64,000 nucleotides of DNA, from contig CALNHX010003295.1 of assembly GCA_940337035.1 (NCBI GenBank), forward strand, positions 1 to 64,000, written 5' to 3'. The notes beneath the pieces were generated by a model. The model saw only the letters and a list, made by a program, of their open reading frames with translations, had not been told where the DNA came from and did no database searches. This document shows positions 10,691-21,900 of the stretch, piece by piece (the stretch's first letter is position 1; each line of letters opens with the position of its first letter). This DNA comes from Agriotes lineatus (lineage: Eukaryota > Arthropoda > Insecta > Coleoptera > Elateridae). Made by a program: the position numbers and the translations under genes.

Positions 10691-11400
10691 ATTCGACAGA
10701 CATAATTTAAATTTCATTTTTGCAAGTTATTTTTAGGTTCTGAAATAGTTGGAATTTTAGTTTGAAATGGGTAGGAATAATCGTAAGCACATAAATGGAA
10801 AAAAGAGTAATCAAATATGGAGCAATATCATCCCGAATTATAACAATATACTTAGAATAAAATGTTTGCCCAATTATAAGATCACTGTAAAAGGAAGTTG
10901 TGTGAGTGTATCACACCAGATTTTTAAATTAAAAATTATATATTTTAACAAAATTGTCATGATTGATAGATATCAAAACATAGGTATATATATATCCGAG
11001 CTTTTTACATCTGTCGACGTCTCTCGGTTCCTCTCCGCCATACATCTCTATTTTCGATGTCTTCGTCTCTTAATATACTTGTGTATAAATATAAAAGTAA
11101 ATAGTATTAAAGCCAACGTTTAGCAAATTGTATTATGAAACAAGAATAGTGATAATTTTTTAGAATGACCCTTATATGAATGTATGATACTTTTTATAAT
11201 AAAGGGTTAATTTAACACTATTATCTTAGAGTACCCAGATAACATTTCTGACATTAAAGCTTTTTAAAGAGTAGTGACTCTATACTGAATGGCAAAGTGC
11301 ATTTTGACCAAATTGAAAAAAATCTACGATGCAATTTTCCGAAAATCTGGTGACTAGTAGTAAAAATGTCAAAATTAAATTTTTGGTTAGACTAGGATGA
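10691..11400. other. Non-coding interval
   Basis: The longest ORF (10767-11123) is lysine/isoleucine-rich, has no recognisable domain and matches chance translation of AT-rich DNA. No repeat structure was noticed apart from short TA runs near 10985. Confidence 0.4.
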
Positions 11401-11744
11401 CAGTAGGAGAAGGGCGGGTAAAGTGACATAGTTAAAATTTAAAGAATTCTCAAAACTTTGACTGAACTCGAAAAATTCTCAACTTATGGCATCTGACTTA
11501 TATGTTATTGACCTTTAACAACCAAAGGCACTGTCAGTTGCAGCTAATCACAATTGACTGAAATATTTTTTTTTCTTCGTGGAGGCGTTATTTCACTTTG
11601 CCCGACCTAGTGCGGGCAAAGTGAAATTTTGGGACGGGCAAACTGAAATAGTGTAATAGTTATAAAGTAAACGCACATTTATTAATTCTCAAGAACAATT
11701 CAAGTTTACAAAGTAAAACAAAATATTACAGGCCACTATTTAAG

Positions 11745-13637
11745 CTATTTTTCGATAAACTGAGACAGCTCAGGAACATCAAAGAACCCTCTCCGCATCG
11801 CCTTTGGCTCCTGGACAGTCATATACAGATCAGCATATGAATATGACATTATGTCATCTTTCAGGGGCCATCGAAAATATTTCTGTGTTCTTTCCATGCA
11901 TTTTACTTTTACTTCATCGCTGGATTTCTTGACCACCAAACCAGGAAAACAATTTCCTTCGTACTTGACAGCAATCCAGCTTCCTTCATCTATCATATCT
12001 GGTGTAATGATTTGAGTATTGTTTCTACCTCCTTCGTCTTCACCTGAAGAGAATGTCTCCGCCCACTCAGAGTCATTGTCGTCCAGCTTGAGACTCGTGT
12101 CAGTACGATCACTGTCAGAGTCTGCAGGAAAGACTTGTTTTTTGACCTTCTCAACCTTCTTTCTTGGTACCTTTTCACTCTTTGCTTCTTGTTCTGCCTT
12201 CTTCAATGACAGGTGTACTTGTAGCTATAGTTGTCGTACCTCTGCGACGTTTACGTCTAAGACGTATTGTTGCTCTATTGCCAATACCCTCATTTGAATC
12301 ATCCACATGAGGAATGGGTAGAATGTCATAAGGTGAAACAAATGTTGCCGTTGGGGGTGTGCGCGTTAAAGGTGTTGAAGTTGAGGGTGTCTCAGCTTGA
12401 TCCTCATTACTACTTGACAAAAGATTCGTTGTCTCAGCTGCTGAATAAGAATCCTTTGGGAAAACTCTTTCAAAGGGGTATATTCCAGATTTTTTAAAGC
12501 CAGAGATTGCATTCTGTAAGGTAGCTGCTTTTGAGTATGCATTTCCAAAAAGAGACCCAACGTCATGAATCGTGACAACTTTTCCAGGGTTTTCTCTCAG
12601 CCATACCCTTACAGCTTGTTCATAGTATGCTGACAGAGGATACATGAAGGCTACATCGAGTGGCTGTAACCGATGTGTGCAGTGTGGAGGCAACACTAAA
12701 ATGTCCACATTATTTTCTTTTGCCAACATTATTACTTCTAGATTATTGACGTGTGTAGCATGACCGTCAACGATTAACAAAACACGTTCTTCAGCTGTAG
12801 GCTTCGAATATTTAAGGAAATGTTTGAACCATTCTACAAAAATATTTGACAGCATCCATCCAGATGGGTGTGTGAAGATTTTTGTGTTGGTGGGAACACC
12901 CTTTTCAAACAGTGGATTAGTTCGGACTCTTGCAAATATCAGTGCTGGTGGAATATAGTTTCCAGTAGCACTGAAACAAATCTCAGCCGTGACAAGAGTT
13001 CCTCTCTCAGCTGACGATAATACGCCCACCTGCTTCTTCCCCTTTCTAGATAGTATTTTAGACGGTTTGTTGGGCACAGTAGAGACCCCAGTTTCATCAC
13101 AATTGTATATCCTGTCCGGAGTGTAGCCGTGAGTTTCATACAACCCTTCAAGAAGATTGAAAAACTTATTTACGTTAACCTCATTAAATGCTGAAGCTCG
13201 TGCTGCTGACGTATTCTCAGGAAGCCGCAAAGATAGTTCTGGATGTCATCGTAGAAATCCAGTCACCTAGTCCTTTTCTGCTTTTTGATCTATTTTATTG
13301 AATGAATGTGCGAGTTGATTTCGTTCAGCGAATTGAAAGGCGAGATCCCTGAGATCTGATCTTGTCAGGCCAAAAACTCGTTTTTCCATTTCTAGGAGAT
13401 ACTCAACGAGGATATTTTCTTGCTCAGCACTGCAGACTGTTCGAAATCTTCCCAAACCTTTTTTTGCTGCTTCTTCCACAGGCTTCTTCAGTCTCCTAAA
13501 CAGTGTTGCAACTGGAACATTGTGAATCCTTGCTGCCGCATTTATTCCCGTTCCTTGCCTGACAGATGACAGTGCCGTTTCCATTTGATTTCATCCCATC
13601 CCTGTTGATTCGTTTTCCGTGTGTATTTGTAAACCAT
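11745..13637 (-). pseudogene. Pogo/Tigger (jerky-like) DDE transposase, frameshifted
   Basis: The protein can be followed through four frames. An N-terminal start at 13637 (MVYKYTRKTNQQGW) is followed, after a frameshift near 13585, by a helix-turn-helix region (13584-13267; NAAARIHNVPVATLFRRL). After a second frameshift near 13262 comes the DDE_1 catalytic domain (13230-12175): YNCDETGV supplies the first Asp, LLIVDGHATH the second, and PPHCTHRLQPLDVAF the third. A basic tail overlaps the last frame (12206-11745), which ends with ELSQFIEK and a stop. The long open stretches imply recent inactivation. The enzyme would bind the element ends and integrate at TA. Confidence 0.9.
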
Positions 13638-13929
13638 TTTGACCTTGAACAAATTATAAAAGAAAATAAAAATATTTCAAACATTGCGGGCAAAGTGAAA
13701 TACTATTTCAAATTGCCCGCCGCAACACTATTTCACTTTGCCCGACAGGATGTAACAGTGACAAAATAGTAGATTATGCAATGAGGGAGAGAAATTGCAC
13801 TGAAGCAAAATAGCATTTTCTCCGAGATGCATATACTATTTTTTTCACGTTGCAGGAAGATTAAAAACGAAAAACCCGTTTTTTTAAACGTCATTTATTG
13901 ACATTTTAGTTACAATTATTTTAAAATTT

Positions 13930-14060
13930 GTAGCCTATGGTAAATTTTAAAGTTGGTGGCACTGTAAGTCATTATGACAAGAGCTCACAATTATGTCAAA
14001 TTCGAGATTAGCAGGTTAGGTTTTGGGTCAGTTTCTGTCAAAACTGACGCAAAACCCCCT
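13930..14060. repeat. Partial copy of the GTTAGGTTTTGCGTCA palindromic MITE
   Basis: GGTGGCACTGTAAGTC, TCAAATTCGAGATTAGCAGG and the TTTTGGGTCAG...CTGACGCAAAA core match the family amplified at 22.2-26.4 kb. The right half is missing. Confidence 0.7.
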
Positions 14061-14275
14061 GAAAACTCCCTAGGTAAATGTTTGTCTTATTTAGTCTTTA
14101 GGGAGCAAATGTTCTACTTCTGTGAAAATCGTACGACACTCATTAATGACCAATAGAAAAATTAGTTCACAAGTCGTAACCAAGACAACAAAAATTTCTT
14201 GGAAATTTTTTGTAGGTAGACATTACTTTTTTTTAGGGTTTGTGTCGTTACGATTTTCTTACCGAATCTGCATTC

Positions 14276-14411
14276 GAGCATTAATTCATATCCGGAAATT
14301 ATTTTTCATGCATTCAACAACGTCCTAATTTGCCCTCGCGTCCCGCTCAGGCAAATTAATACGACGTTGTTGGAACGCACTCAAAAAAATTTCCGGAAAG
14401 AATTAATGCTC
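14276..14411. mobile_element. Hairpin MITE, 136 bp
   Basis: The block is almost fully self-complementary: it starts GAGCATTAATTC and ends GAATTAATGCTC, with paired interior blocks (TTCCGGAAA, CAACAACGTC, TTTGCC) around a GC-rich loop of about 15 nt near 14340. No coding. TSD not determined. Confidence 0.65.
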
Positions 14412-14450
14412 TTATGATATTATATGTGACAATTTTGATGCTATAGAAAC

Positions 14451-14827
14451 CAGAGCCAGTAGATAGAGAGTACCGCCACGTCCGCCATGTTTATTCCTCT
14501 GACATATGCGTCACTTTGAGGTTTGTAACACAATTCCGTCAAAGTGACGTTTGTTGGCAATCCAAAACTTTACTTAAAATTGGCAAGACTGTTGGTCTAT
14601 TTCGAATTCGATGTTAGCAGGTTAGTTTTTGCGTCAGTTTTGACACAAACTGGAGCAAAACATAACCTGCTAACCTCGAATTTGACATAGACTTACAGTC
14701 TTGCCAATTTCAAGTAAAATTTTAGACATACCTGAATCAGTCATTGCTGGTGGGAACAAAAATGGCGGCGATAGCGGCATTTTTACGGATCAAAGAATGG
14801 CGGTACTCTCTATATCTACTGGCTCTG
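14451..14827. mobile_element. hAT-type MITE with a nested palindromic MITE
   Basis: Ends CAGAGCCAGTAGATAGAGAG and its inverse pair over about 30 bp. A perfect 8-bp TSD ATAGAAAC flanks the element (14443-14450, 14828-14835), the hallmark of hAT insertion. Within it, about 14585-14707 is a copy of the GTTAGGTTTTGCGTCA palindrome family. Confidence 0.8.
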
Positions 14828-15067
14828 ATAGAAACAGACTTCTACTCCCGGTCGTGGAAAAAGTAAATATCAATTTTCAACACAGTGGAAATAGCATGCT
14901 TATCTGTCGTTATACTCTCAAGACTTTGTTTTGTCGAATTACAAAGAGTAGGCCAAGAAAATAGTTAGTAAATCCATGGCAGGACTTCTAAAATACAAAA
15001 AAATACTTACAATTTTTACAGCAAAAACACAAACCACACCAGCATTCCACACTAGTATAACCATATA

Positions 15068-15637
15068 TCTAATACTTACTATATTGCTAGCGGCTATGAG
15101 TGGGAAACTCACCAAGGAAGTGAGACAGACAACCAACTCTTCAATGTATAACGGTGAGCGGTGCGCAAGGGCGGCGGCGTCGTTCGCCCAATGGGGAAGC
15201 GATCAAGTTTAAAATTCGCTTCTAAAGGCGGGGTTCGATTTCCCACGCATGCGCACGAGACGCGTTATACTCTAAGTGAGACTATGTCGGCGCCGTAATG
15301 TTTTCTAGCGTTCCGAGGCCCTACTAGCAATATATGTGTATTATATCATATATCTAATACTTACTATATTGCTAGCGGCTATGAGTGGGAAACTGACCAA
15401 GGAAGTGAGACAGACAATCAACTCTTCAATGTATAATGATGAGCTGTGTGCAAGCGCGGCGGCGTCGTCCGGCCAATGGGGAAGTGGGCAAGTTTAAAAT
15501 TCGCTTCTAAAGGTGGAATTCGAATTCTCACGCATGCGCACGAGACGCGTTATACTCTAAGTGAGACTATGTCGGCGCCGTAATGTTTTCTGACGTTTCC
15601 AGGCCCTACTAGCAATATATGTGTATTATATATATGT
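15068..15637. repeat. 285-bp tandem repeat, two units; a third partial unit at 16440-16640
   Basis: TCTAATACTTACTATATTGC starts at 15068 and again at 15353. Each unit includes ATGAGTGGGAAACT, a GC-rich GCGGCGGCGTCG block, CACGCATGCGCACGAGACGC and a GAGGCCCTACTAGCAATATATG end. A third copy from GGTGAGCTGTGCGCAAGC to GCAATATATG sits at 16440-16640. No open frame spans the units; the higher GC and the palindromic TA-rich edges suggest a mobile origin. Confidence 0.75.
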
Positions 15638-15810
15638 ATTATATATATGAGTATAACAGAGCACGGCCATACTTCACCCAGAAGTGCCAACTGTGTAAAG
15701 CTAACAATGCATGGTGGTTGACTGAAAGCCCGCCACAGAACAAAAATTTTAAATTTATATTTTACTTTGCCCGCCCGCTCCGCTTTGACCGCCCTTCCCC
15801 TACATTGATA

Positions 15811-17050
15811 TAATTTACAATTTCAAACATAAAAATATACGGTACCGCCCACCCAAGAAAAGCGCCCTTCCGTGCATTCCAAGAATACTTCGATACTCAG
15901 CATCACTCCGTTTCGCTAATACAATGAAATGCTATGAACCATTTATTTATAAAAAAAAAAACACAAAAAAAATTTTTCTTGCCGACGACCGTAGCTCAAA
16001 AGTTGATGTTGCCTTCATTTTCGGAGGACCTATCGTATGAAAACGATCCAAGACTTCAGGAAGGTTCCTGGCGACCGGAATCGTGTACACATACGAACAT
16101 ACATCCCCCGCACAGCACGTTTAGGCACCCCCCTAGTGGGCTGGGATCTTCACCAAAAGATCCGCACCGCCGAGACGGAGATTTGATATAGTTGGCAAAG
16201 ACAAAATAATGTAATACTCTTATTATATTATTTTGTCTTTGATAGTGGGTTCATTAGTCGGTTGGCTCGAATTTTAGAGATATTTGACTCAGATTAGGTT
16301 AAAAATGACATTGACAGCATGTGCTCTGTTAGTCGAGGCATTTTGACTTTTCAAAAATTTAAATGTGAGAGTTGATTAATTACAACCCTGATTTAATACA
16401 GCGAAAAATAGGTGTACGCGAAAGTTTTGAAAGCAAGTGTATATGGTGAGCTGTGCGCAAGCGCGGCGGCGTCGTCCGCGCGGTGGGGAAGTAGTCAAGT
16501 TTAAAATTCGCTTCTAAAGGCGGAGTTCGAATTATCAGGCATGCGCACTAGACGCTTTATACTCAGAGTGAGACTATGTCGGCGGCGTAATGTTTTCGGT
16601 CGTTCCCAGGCCCTACGAGCAATATATGTATAATACATATATGCCTTTACCTTATAAAAAATTAAATGACAGATGACATATATGTCCTCTAGTCTACAGA
16701 GGTTAAAGACCGAGTTCTAAAGTCAACTTTAAACTAAAAAACTAACAATTTTCCCGTATTTGTGCAGAATTTAAATTATAACTATAAGTATATTACCCAA
16801 ACTGCCAAATCTATTCATAAATTTTTATTACAGAAAAAAGTCAAGAGTTGGCAACACTGACAGGGACTCTAGATGTGCTGACTGCATTTCCTGATTTGAT
16901 GCGATTTTTGTGAAAATACAAAAAATAACGAAATTATAGTAATAATTTATTTATTAACCGCATTGAAATTCAAATTTATTTTATTCTAGTGTCGCAGAAA
17001 ACGCGTCGACTTGAAATGTAGCAAACAGGGGTTGCCGGCCACAGGGAATT
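15811..17050. other. Non-coding upstream region with a short perfect hairpin
   Basis: No gene is recognised between the pogo end and exon 1. A poly(A) run lies at 15951-15963. At 16196-16244 CAAAGACAAAATAAT pairs with ATTATTTTGTCTTTG around a short loop. The third copy of the 285-bp unit is at 16440-16640. The last few hundred bases become CpG-richer and probably include the promoter and 5' UTR of the chromodomain gene; no TATA box is obvious. Confidence 0.45.
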
Positions 17051-17201
17051 TCATGCCGCCAAGATTTTGACAGTTGAGTACGCGCCGTATTGCATTCCGC
17101 GTTGTGACAGTGACAGCGTCAGCGCTTTCGCTCCAAACAAATTTGGCCGACCAAGCAGCCGATCAGCAGGCTTGATTCGTAGTGTGCGCGCAAGACGTTC
17201 T

Positions 17202-17453
17202 ATGAGAAAAATTAACATGAAGCGAAAAGGACGCAAAGAAAAAGTGGAGCGGCAGAACGACGACGAACAAAACGGCGTAGAATCGAGTGACCCAAAAAAT
17301 TCAAGCGAAGAGGAGGCAAAGAATTCCGAAGAGGACGCGGAGCCGGAACCCGAGGCGAAGCGGCGAAAATCGGACAAACGCAAGAGCGCGGCCCCCAAGA
17401 AGGCTGCCAAAAAGGAGGAAGAGGAAGCCTCCGAAGAGGAGGCCCAATCCGAG
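17202..17453 (+). CDS. Double-chromodomain gene, exon 1 (acidic/basic N-terminus)
   Basis: The frame is open from 17067, but the first ATG codons are 17202 (MRKINMKRKG) and 17217 (MKRKGRK); I take 17202. The exon encodes about 84 residues alternating acidic runs (SSEEEAKNSEEDAEPEPE) with basic runs (AKRRKSDKRKSAAPKKAAKK), a disordered, probably nuclear-localising tail. It ends AQSE at GAG|GTAATTG, phase 0. Gly and hydrophobics are scarce, and codon use is much more GC-rich than the flanks. The next real domain is the chromodomain exon at 30456, which joins in phase 0. The last 132 nt (17322-17453) are the source of the two duplicated exons that follow. The penultimate codon (TCC, Ser) lies where HP1 proteins have the first aromatic-cage Tyr. 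Confidence 0.75.
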
Positions 17454-18137
17454 GTAATTGCTGTGCTTGTTTTCATTCTGGACGGTGTGTATACATTGTT
17501 TCAGATCTTATCAGTTACGTTGTTGATGTAAATAAATGACGCTAGTCGGCTCAGGCTTTTCCCAGAACAATTGTGGGAAGTAGAAATTTTGAAAGACAAT
17601 TTGACCAACATAATGTACTTGTTACTAAATTTTAGAATTGTCAAATTGCCATGACATTTCGCAAACATCTGTAATCTTGCATTTTAGGATTTTAGGCACC
17701 TATTTATGCGCAATTGCGCAAGTCCGAAATTGGTGGCGGCAAAGGGCAAACCAACGGAATTGATGCTTTGTAGTTTGTTGCCACGTTTTTGTGTGCACAA
17801 CGTGTATTTAGGAAAACTACATTAAAATTCAAATTATAAAAATTATCTAATTATAAATGTTGAACATACTTAAAAATTAATTACTTAAAAAAACATCCTA
17901 CTACACTTGTACATACTACATTTAATGAATAGAATGTAGATTTAGTAGAAGCCCCTCCCACAAGTGAGTGCTTAATTTGAATAGAATATTGCTGTTTATA
18001 AGCTTGTTGTACACAGCTCGATGTTATTTCAAATAACAGATTTTTTAATTTCTCCTGACTAGTTTGTATCGTTTAAAACTGGTTTTGCTCAGTTAAGATT
18101 ATCCCAGGAATTTGATTTTTGAATCTGTTCCTTAAAG

Positions 18138-18266
18138 AATTCCGAAGGAGACGAGCCGGAACCCGAAGTAAAGCAGCGAAAATCGGACAAACGCAAGAGC
18201 GCGGCCACCAACAAGAAAGTTTCCAAAAAGGAAAAGGAAGCGTCCGAAGATGAGGCCCAATCCGAG
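18138..18266 (+). CDS. Duplicated exon 2 of the double-chromodomain gene
   Basis: A 129-nt phase 0-0 exon, 43 codons, starts NSEGDEPEPEVKQRK and ends SEDEAQSE. It is preceded by a pyrimidine-rich CTGTTCCTTAAAG and followed by GTAAATTG. It is a copy of the tail of exon 1 with no stop codon or frameshift. Both flanking introns are also copies, showing that one segment was duplicated. The terminal pair is Ser-Glu, as in exon 1. It can be included or skipped without changing frame. No expression evidence is available here. Confidence 0.65.
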
Positions 18267-18427
18267 GTAAATTGCTGAGCTTGTATATATTGTTTCAGAT
18301 GGTATCAGTTAGGTTGTTGATGTAAATAAATGACGCTCGCCGATTCAGGCTTTTTCCAAAACAATAGTGGAAGTAGAAATATGAGTGTTTAATAATATTG
18401 AAAGACAATATGACCAACATTTGTAAT

Positions 18428-20062
18428 GGCAACAAATTAAATGCATGGTATTTTATTAAAACATCAAGTACATTTGCTCAGTAGAAATAATAAGCGTCAA
18501 GTAAAACTAATATATGTTATGTAAGATAATAAATGTTCAGTAAAAGTAATAAATGCACAGTAAAAATGTTCAACGTTCAGTAAAAATTATAAATGATTAG
18601 TAAAATAATAATCTTTTGGTAAAAATAGTAGACAAACAGTAACAAATCAATAAGCGCCCAGTAAAATAATAAATCTTTAGTAAAAATTATAGATGTTCAG
18701 GAAAAATATAGTATTTAGTACAAATAATAAATGCTTTGTTCAAAAAATCAAACCGACAGTAAGACGTTTAATTTTCAATAAAGCAAGGCAACAAATTAAA
18801 TGAGCATTACTACATTAAAACCATAAGTAATTTTGTTCAGTAAAAAAACGTTATTTCTAGTAAATAAAATAAAGAGACCGCAATATAAAAATGTTTAGTA
18901 AAATAAAATATATTCAGTAAAAATAATATATGACATAAAATAAATAGTCAATAGAATAATATTGAAAGGAATATTATTTAGATATTATTACGTAGTTATT
19001 TAACAAAACACTCGCCAGAATGTTACTGCAGATAACCTGGATTGCATAGAATATGTCGACAGTGTTTCTCACCAACTATCAGGCATAGCCAAATTAACAT
19101 TGGAAAATTATTGGGCCATCAATTATTGCTGTATAGCCAACGAGGTACGTGATTGTTCAAAAATGACAAACGTTAAATTAATTTCAAATTGTTTGCATTT
19201 CTGACCAATCGCGTACATCAATGCGCACACAACAATAGTTGATCTTTCACAATTTCTCAAATTTAATTGTCCTATATCTGATACTCGCAGAGACGCACTG
19301 TATGTATACTTCCAACGAAGTCATTATAAAAAGAAGAAGAAAAGACAAATACGACACAAACTTTTATAATTGTATAAAAAAGAAACAAAAATAAAATACT
19401 CTCTTAAATACAAGAATACAAATTTAAATATTTCCCGCTAGTACATAAATATATAACATTATATTATTAGAGCAGCAAAACTCTCTTGACTTTTAGGAAT
19501 GCTGGACAGCCACAATGGCCATCAAGCCATTAACTTTTATCTTTGAGCAAAACTGTTCTCAAAATTTTGAACATCACAGATTTAAACTCGTCAATTGAAG
19601 AGAAATCTAGGCCATCCTTTTTTGTCGCATCAAATTCTTCTATATGAGTCGTATTACCAGCAGGAATAATGCAGCTATTATTGTCATTATTTGTACCGTC
19701 TGTCTCACTTTTCAGATTTATATTTTTCTGCTGTTTAGCCAACTTATTAACATAAAACCTAACCTCAAATATCCAGCCGGCAAAGGAAGTCACTGTTACC
19801 GAACGTTTATTATTTTTACCGTGCAAATTCAAATAAATTACTGTGCATCTTCTATTTCTTTGATATGCGTTTTAAACTGTACAAAATGTAATAAAATACC
19901 GTGCATATTTTACTGGCCATTTTTATTTTTTTGTTGTGTAATTTGCAATATTTTACTAACCATTCGGGTTTTTATACTTTGCAAAAATTAGTTGATTACT
20001 GAACATACATATTTTTTTACTGAATAAAACTGGATTAAATACTGAACGTTTTATTGGTACCC
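18428..20062. mobile_element. 1.6-kb AT-rich insertion with 9-bp TSD and TTCAGTAAAA repeats
   Basis: The block is flanked by ATTTGTAAT at 18419-18427 and 20063-20071. It interrupts the duplicated intron at a point where the parent intron (near 17670) has the uninterrupted similar sequence, so it arrived after the exon duplication. Its left part (18475-18960) is a degenerate array of about 20-30 bp units around CAGTAAAAATAATAAATG; near the right end the complement (TTTTACTGAA) appears. It starts GGCAACAAATT and ends GGTACCC. A 9-bp TSD would fit a Mutator-like transposon, but no transposase is visible; the ORFs at 19530-19991 are low-complexity. Confidence 0.6.
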
Positions 20063-20227
20063 ATTTGTAATCCTGCATTTTAGGCACCTATTTATGCGTT
20101 TTTGTGTACAAAACGAGTATTTAGGAAAACTACATTAAAATTCAAACTACAGAAATTATCTAATTGTAAAAGTTTTGCACAATTAAGATTATCTCAGCAA
20201 TTTGATTTTTGAATCTGTTCCTTAAAG

Positions 20228-20359
20228 AATTTCGAAGGAGACGAGCCGGAACCCGAGGTGAAGCGGCGGAAGTCGGACAAACGCAAGAGCGCGGCCACCA
20301 ACAAGAAGGCTGCCAAAAAGGAGGAAGAGGAAGCCTCCGAAGAAGAGGCCCAATACGAG
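20228..20359 (+). CDS. Duplicated exon 3 of the double-chromodomain gene (Tyr variant)
   Basis: A 132-nt phase 0-0 exon, 44 codons, starts NFEGDEPEPEVKRRK and ends SEEEAQYE. It has the same 3' splice context (CTGTTCCTTAAAG) as exon 2 and a GTAAATTG donor. Its penultimate codon is TAC (Tyr) where exons 1 and 2 have TCC (Ser). Joined to the chromodomain exon, this Tyr falls at the gap-free position of the first aromatic-cage residue of HP1 chromodomains (Tyr24 in Drosophila HP1). It is therefore the best candidate for the exon that normally precedes the chromodomain. Confidence 0.7.
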
Positions 20360-20404
20360 GTAAATTGCTGCGCTTATTTACATTCTGAAGGATAGGAGGA
20401 AATT

Positions 20405-21428
20405 AGAAATATGAAACCTTCCCTGTAAATTGTATATACTTAAAAAAAATTAAGTAGTCTAACGAAACCTTATCTAATTACTGCTATACGTACAAACTTT
20501 AAGAAATGTAGTTACAATGAATGTAAGATAAAGACAATTCACCAGGTGAATTTGTAGGTTAGACCTTGAAGAGTGTAAGGAATGTACAAAGCTTTTTAGG
20601 CCTCCCCTGCCCAACACGTTGAAAAACTGCTACTAGCTTTAGCAGTTATTTATTCACTGGCTTCGACGTAAATTATGAATTAGGAGGCGCATTTATATGA
20701 ATTTCGGCTTTCATTTTTCATGTTACTTATCGACAAAAATTAACGATATATTGGCAATGTTAATATAGATTAAAACTGCAATCATAACTATAAAAATAAG
20801 ATATAAGCACACAGCAAAATAATTTAAATATGTAGACAATTACTCGATAGTTCATATTAAATTATTCAAAATTAGAGGATCTCCAAACTGATTAATTCAT
20901 GAATTTTAAAACTATATAATCGAATTCGTTTCTTATACTAGTTAATTCGTTAGTTTTAGTAGCTGCCCCATAGAAAAAAAGTGTACCATTTACGGTTAGT
21001 CTTTGGCAGAACTAGCTTCGGGGAATTATTTCAAAATTAAACCAGTTTGTTGAAACCGAGCAACGTTGATCAGCGTTTAAAAATTTTTCTTTTTTTTTAC
21101 CCACTGTGTATATAACAGCAATGAGATAACATGAACAAGAATATAACACGTATTGCTTGAGTAAGAAAGAGATAAACATAGTAGTAAATATTCAAGTAGG
21201 CTTGACGCTCATTTTAATTATGACGAGAGCCTGCATATAGAATGTTTGAAAAGCAACATCATAAATTGTTGGAACGATGGAAGAAAGACATGTTACTTAC
21301 ACTGTATTATTTTTAGTATGAAATGTAATAAGATCAAATTAATTATTTATTTTACATTTTTTAATGCAAGATGGTAGATATTTTTTGGGAAATTTCCACC
21401 TTAACTTTATAAAATCTAATAAAAATAC
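20405..21428. other. Intron sequence with a partial MITE copy
   Basis: No gene. About 21112-21230 (ATAACAGCAATGAGATAACATG through GCTTGAGTAAG) is a one-armed copy of the MITE that is complete at 26381-26626. The remainder is AT-rich intron. Confidence 0.5.
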
Positions 21429-21900
21429 TAGGGATGTCGGCGGGTACCCGGGTACCCGGGTCGACCCGGGTAATAGTCAACCCGGGTATATTTTTAGGAC
21501 CCGGGTACCCGACTAGTAAATTATGTAATTTCTAGTATCAGACTTAAACTTAAAAACAATAGGAATAAGCTCTAGAAAAACATAACCATGCAGTAATAAC
21601 CAGAATCACACCATCCCATACCACATAATGTTTCTTGTTTCATATAATAAATCCCCTTCACGAAAATATTCAACCCGTCAATAGTACCAATAAATCGCGT
21701 TAGTATGGGATAAAGTAACCTAAACATCCTCTGTGTGATTTTGATGGGAGAGTAGGTACTATTTCAATTTAGTTCAGTTTAAAACTCGCGGCGTAAAGAT
21801 GTACGCTAACATTTTTGTTATATTTTTCGGGTACCCTCGGGTACCCGGGTACTGTTTTCGGGTACCCGGGTTTGATTTTAGACCGGGTACGACATCCCTA
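21429..21900. mobile_element. hAT-type MITE rich in GGGTACCC/ACCCGGGT palindromes
   Basis: The 472-bp element starts TAGGGATGTCG and ends CGACATCCCTA, with a perfect 8-bp TSD AAAAATAC (21421-21428, 21901-21908), typical of hAT. Next to each end lies a cluster of overlapping GGGTACCCGGGT and GACCCGGGT palindromes (21443-21510 and 21828-21892). The middle is AT-rich and non-coding. Confidence 0.9.

Larger units (their letters stand above)
11401..15806 (-). mobile_element. Pogo/Tigger-type DNA transposon with nested insertions
   Basis: The left end CAGTAGGAGAAGGGCGGG (11401) is mirrored at about 15789-15806 (CCGCCCTTCCCCTACAT). Several copies of CGGGCAAAGTGAAA or its complement (11590-11650, 13688-13745, 15755-15790) look like subterminal transposase-binding repeats. 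The transposase gene is at 11745-13637. About 2 kb between 13750 and 15750 is filled with younger MITEs and tandem repeats. The distal right end is inferred from the matching terminus. Confidence 0.6.

Noticed and set aside
10767..11123. 118-codon ORF as a gene
   Set aside because: The composition is what AT-rich random sequence gives; no motif, no splice or promoter context.
12019..12297. Plus-strand ORF within the pogo transposase
   Set aside because: Antisense shadow of the acidic/basic transposase tail.
17051..17476. 141-codon minus-strand ORF over exon 1
   Set aside because: Ser/Phe-rich antisense of the Glu/Lys-rich exon; the plus frame continues into conserved exons and a donor site.
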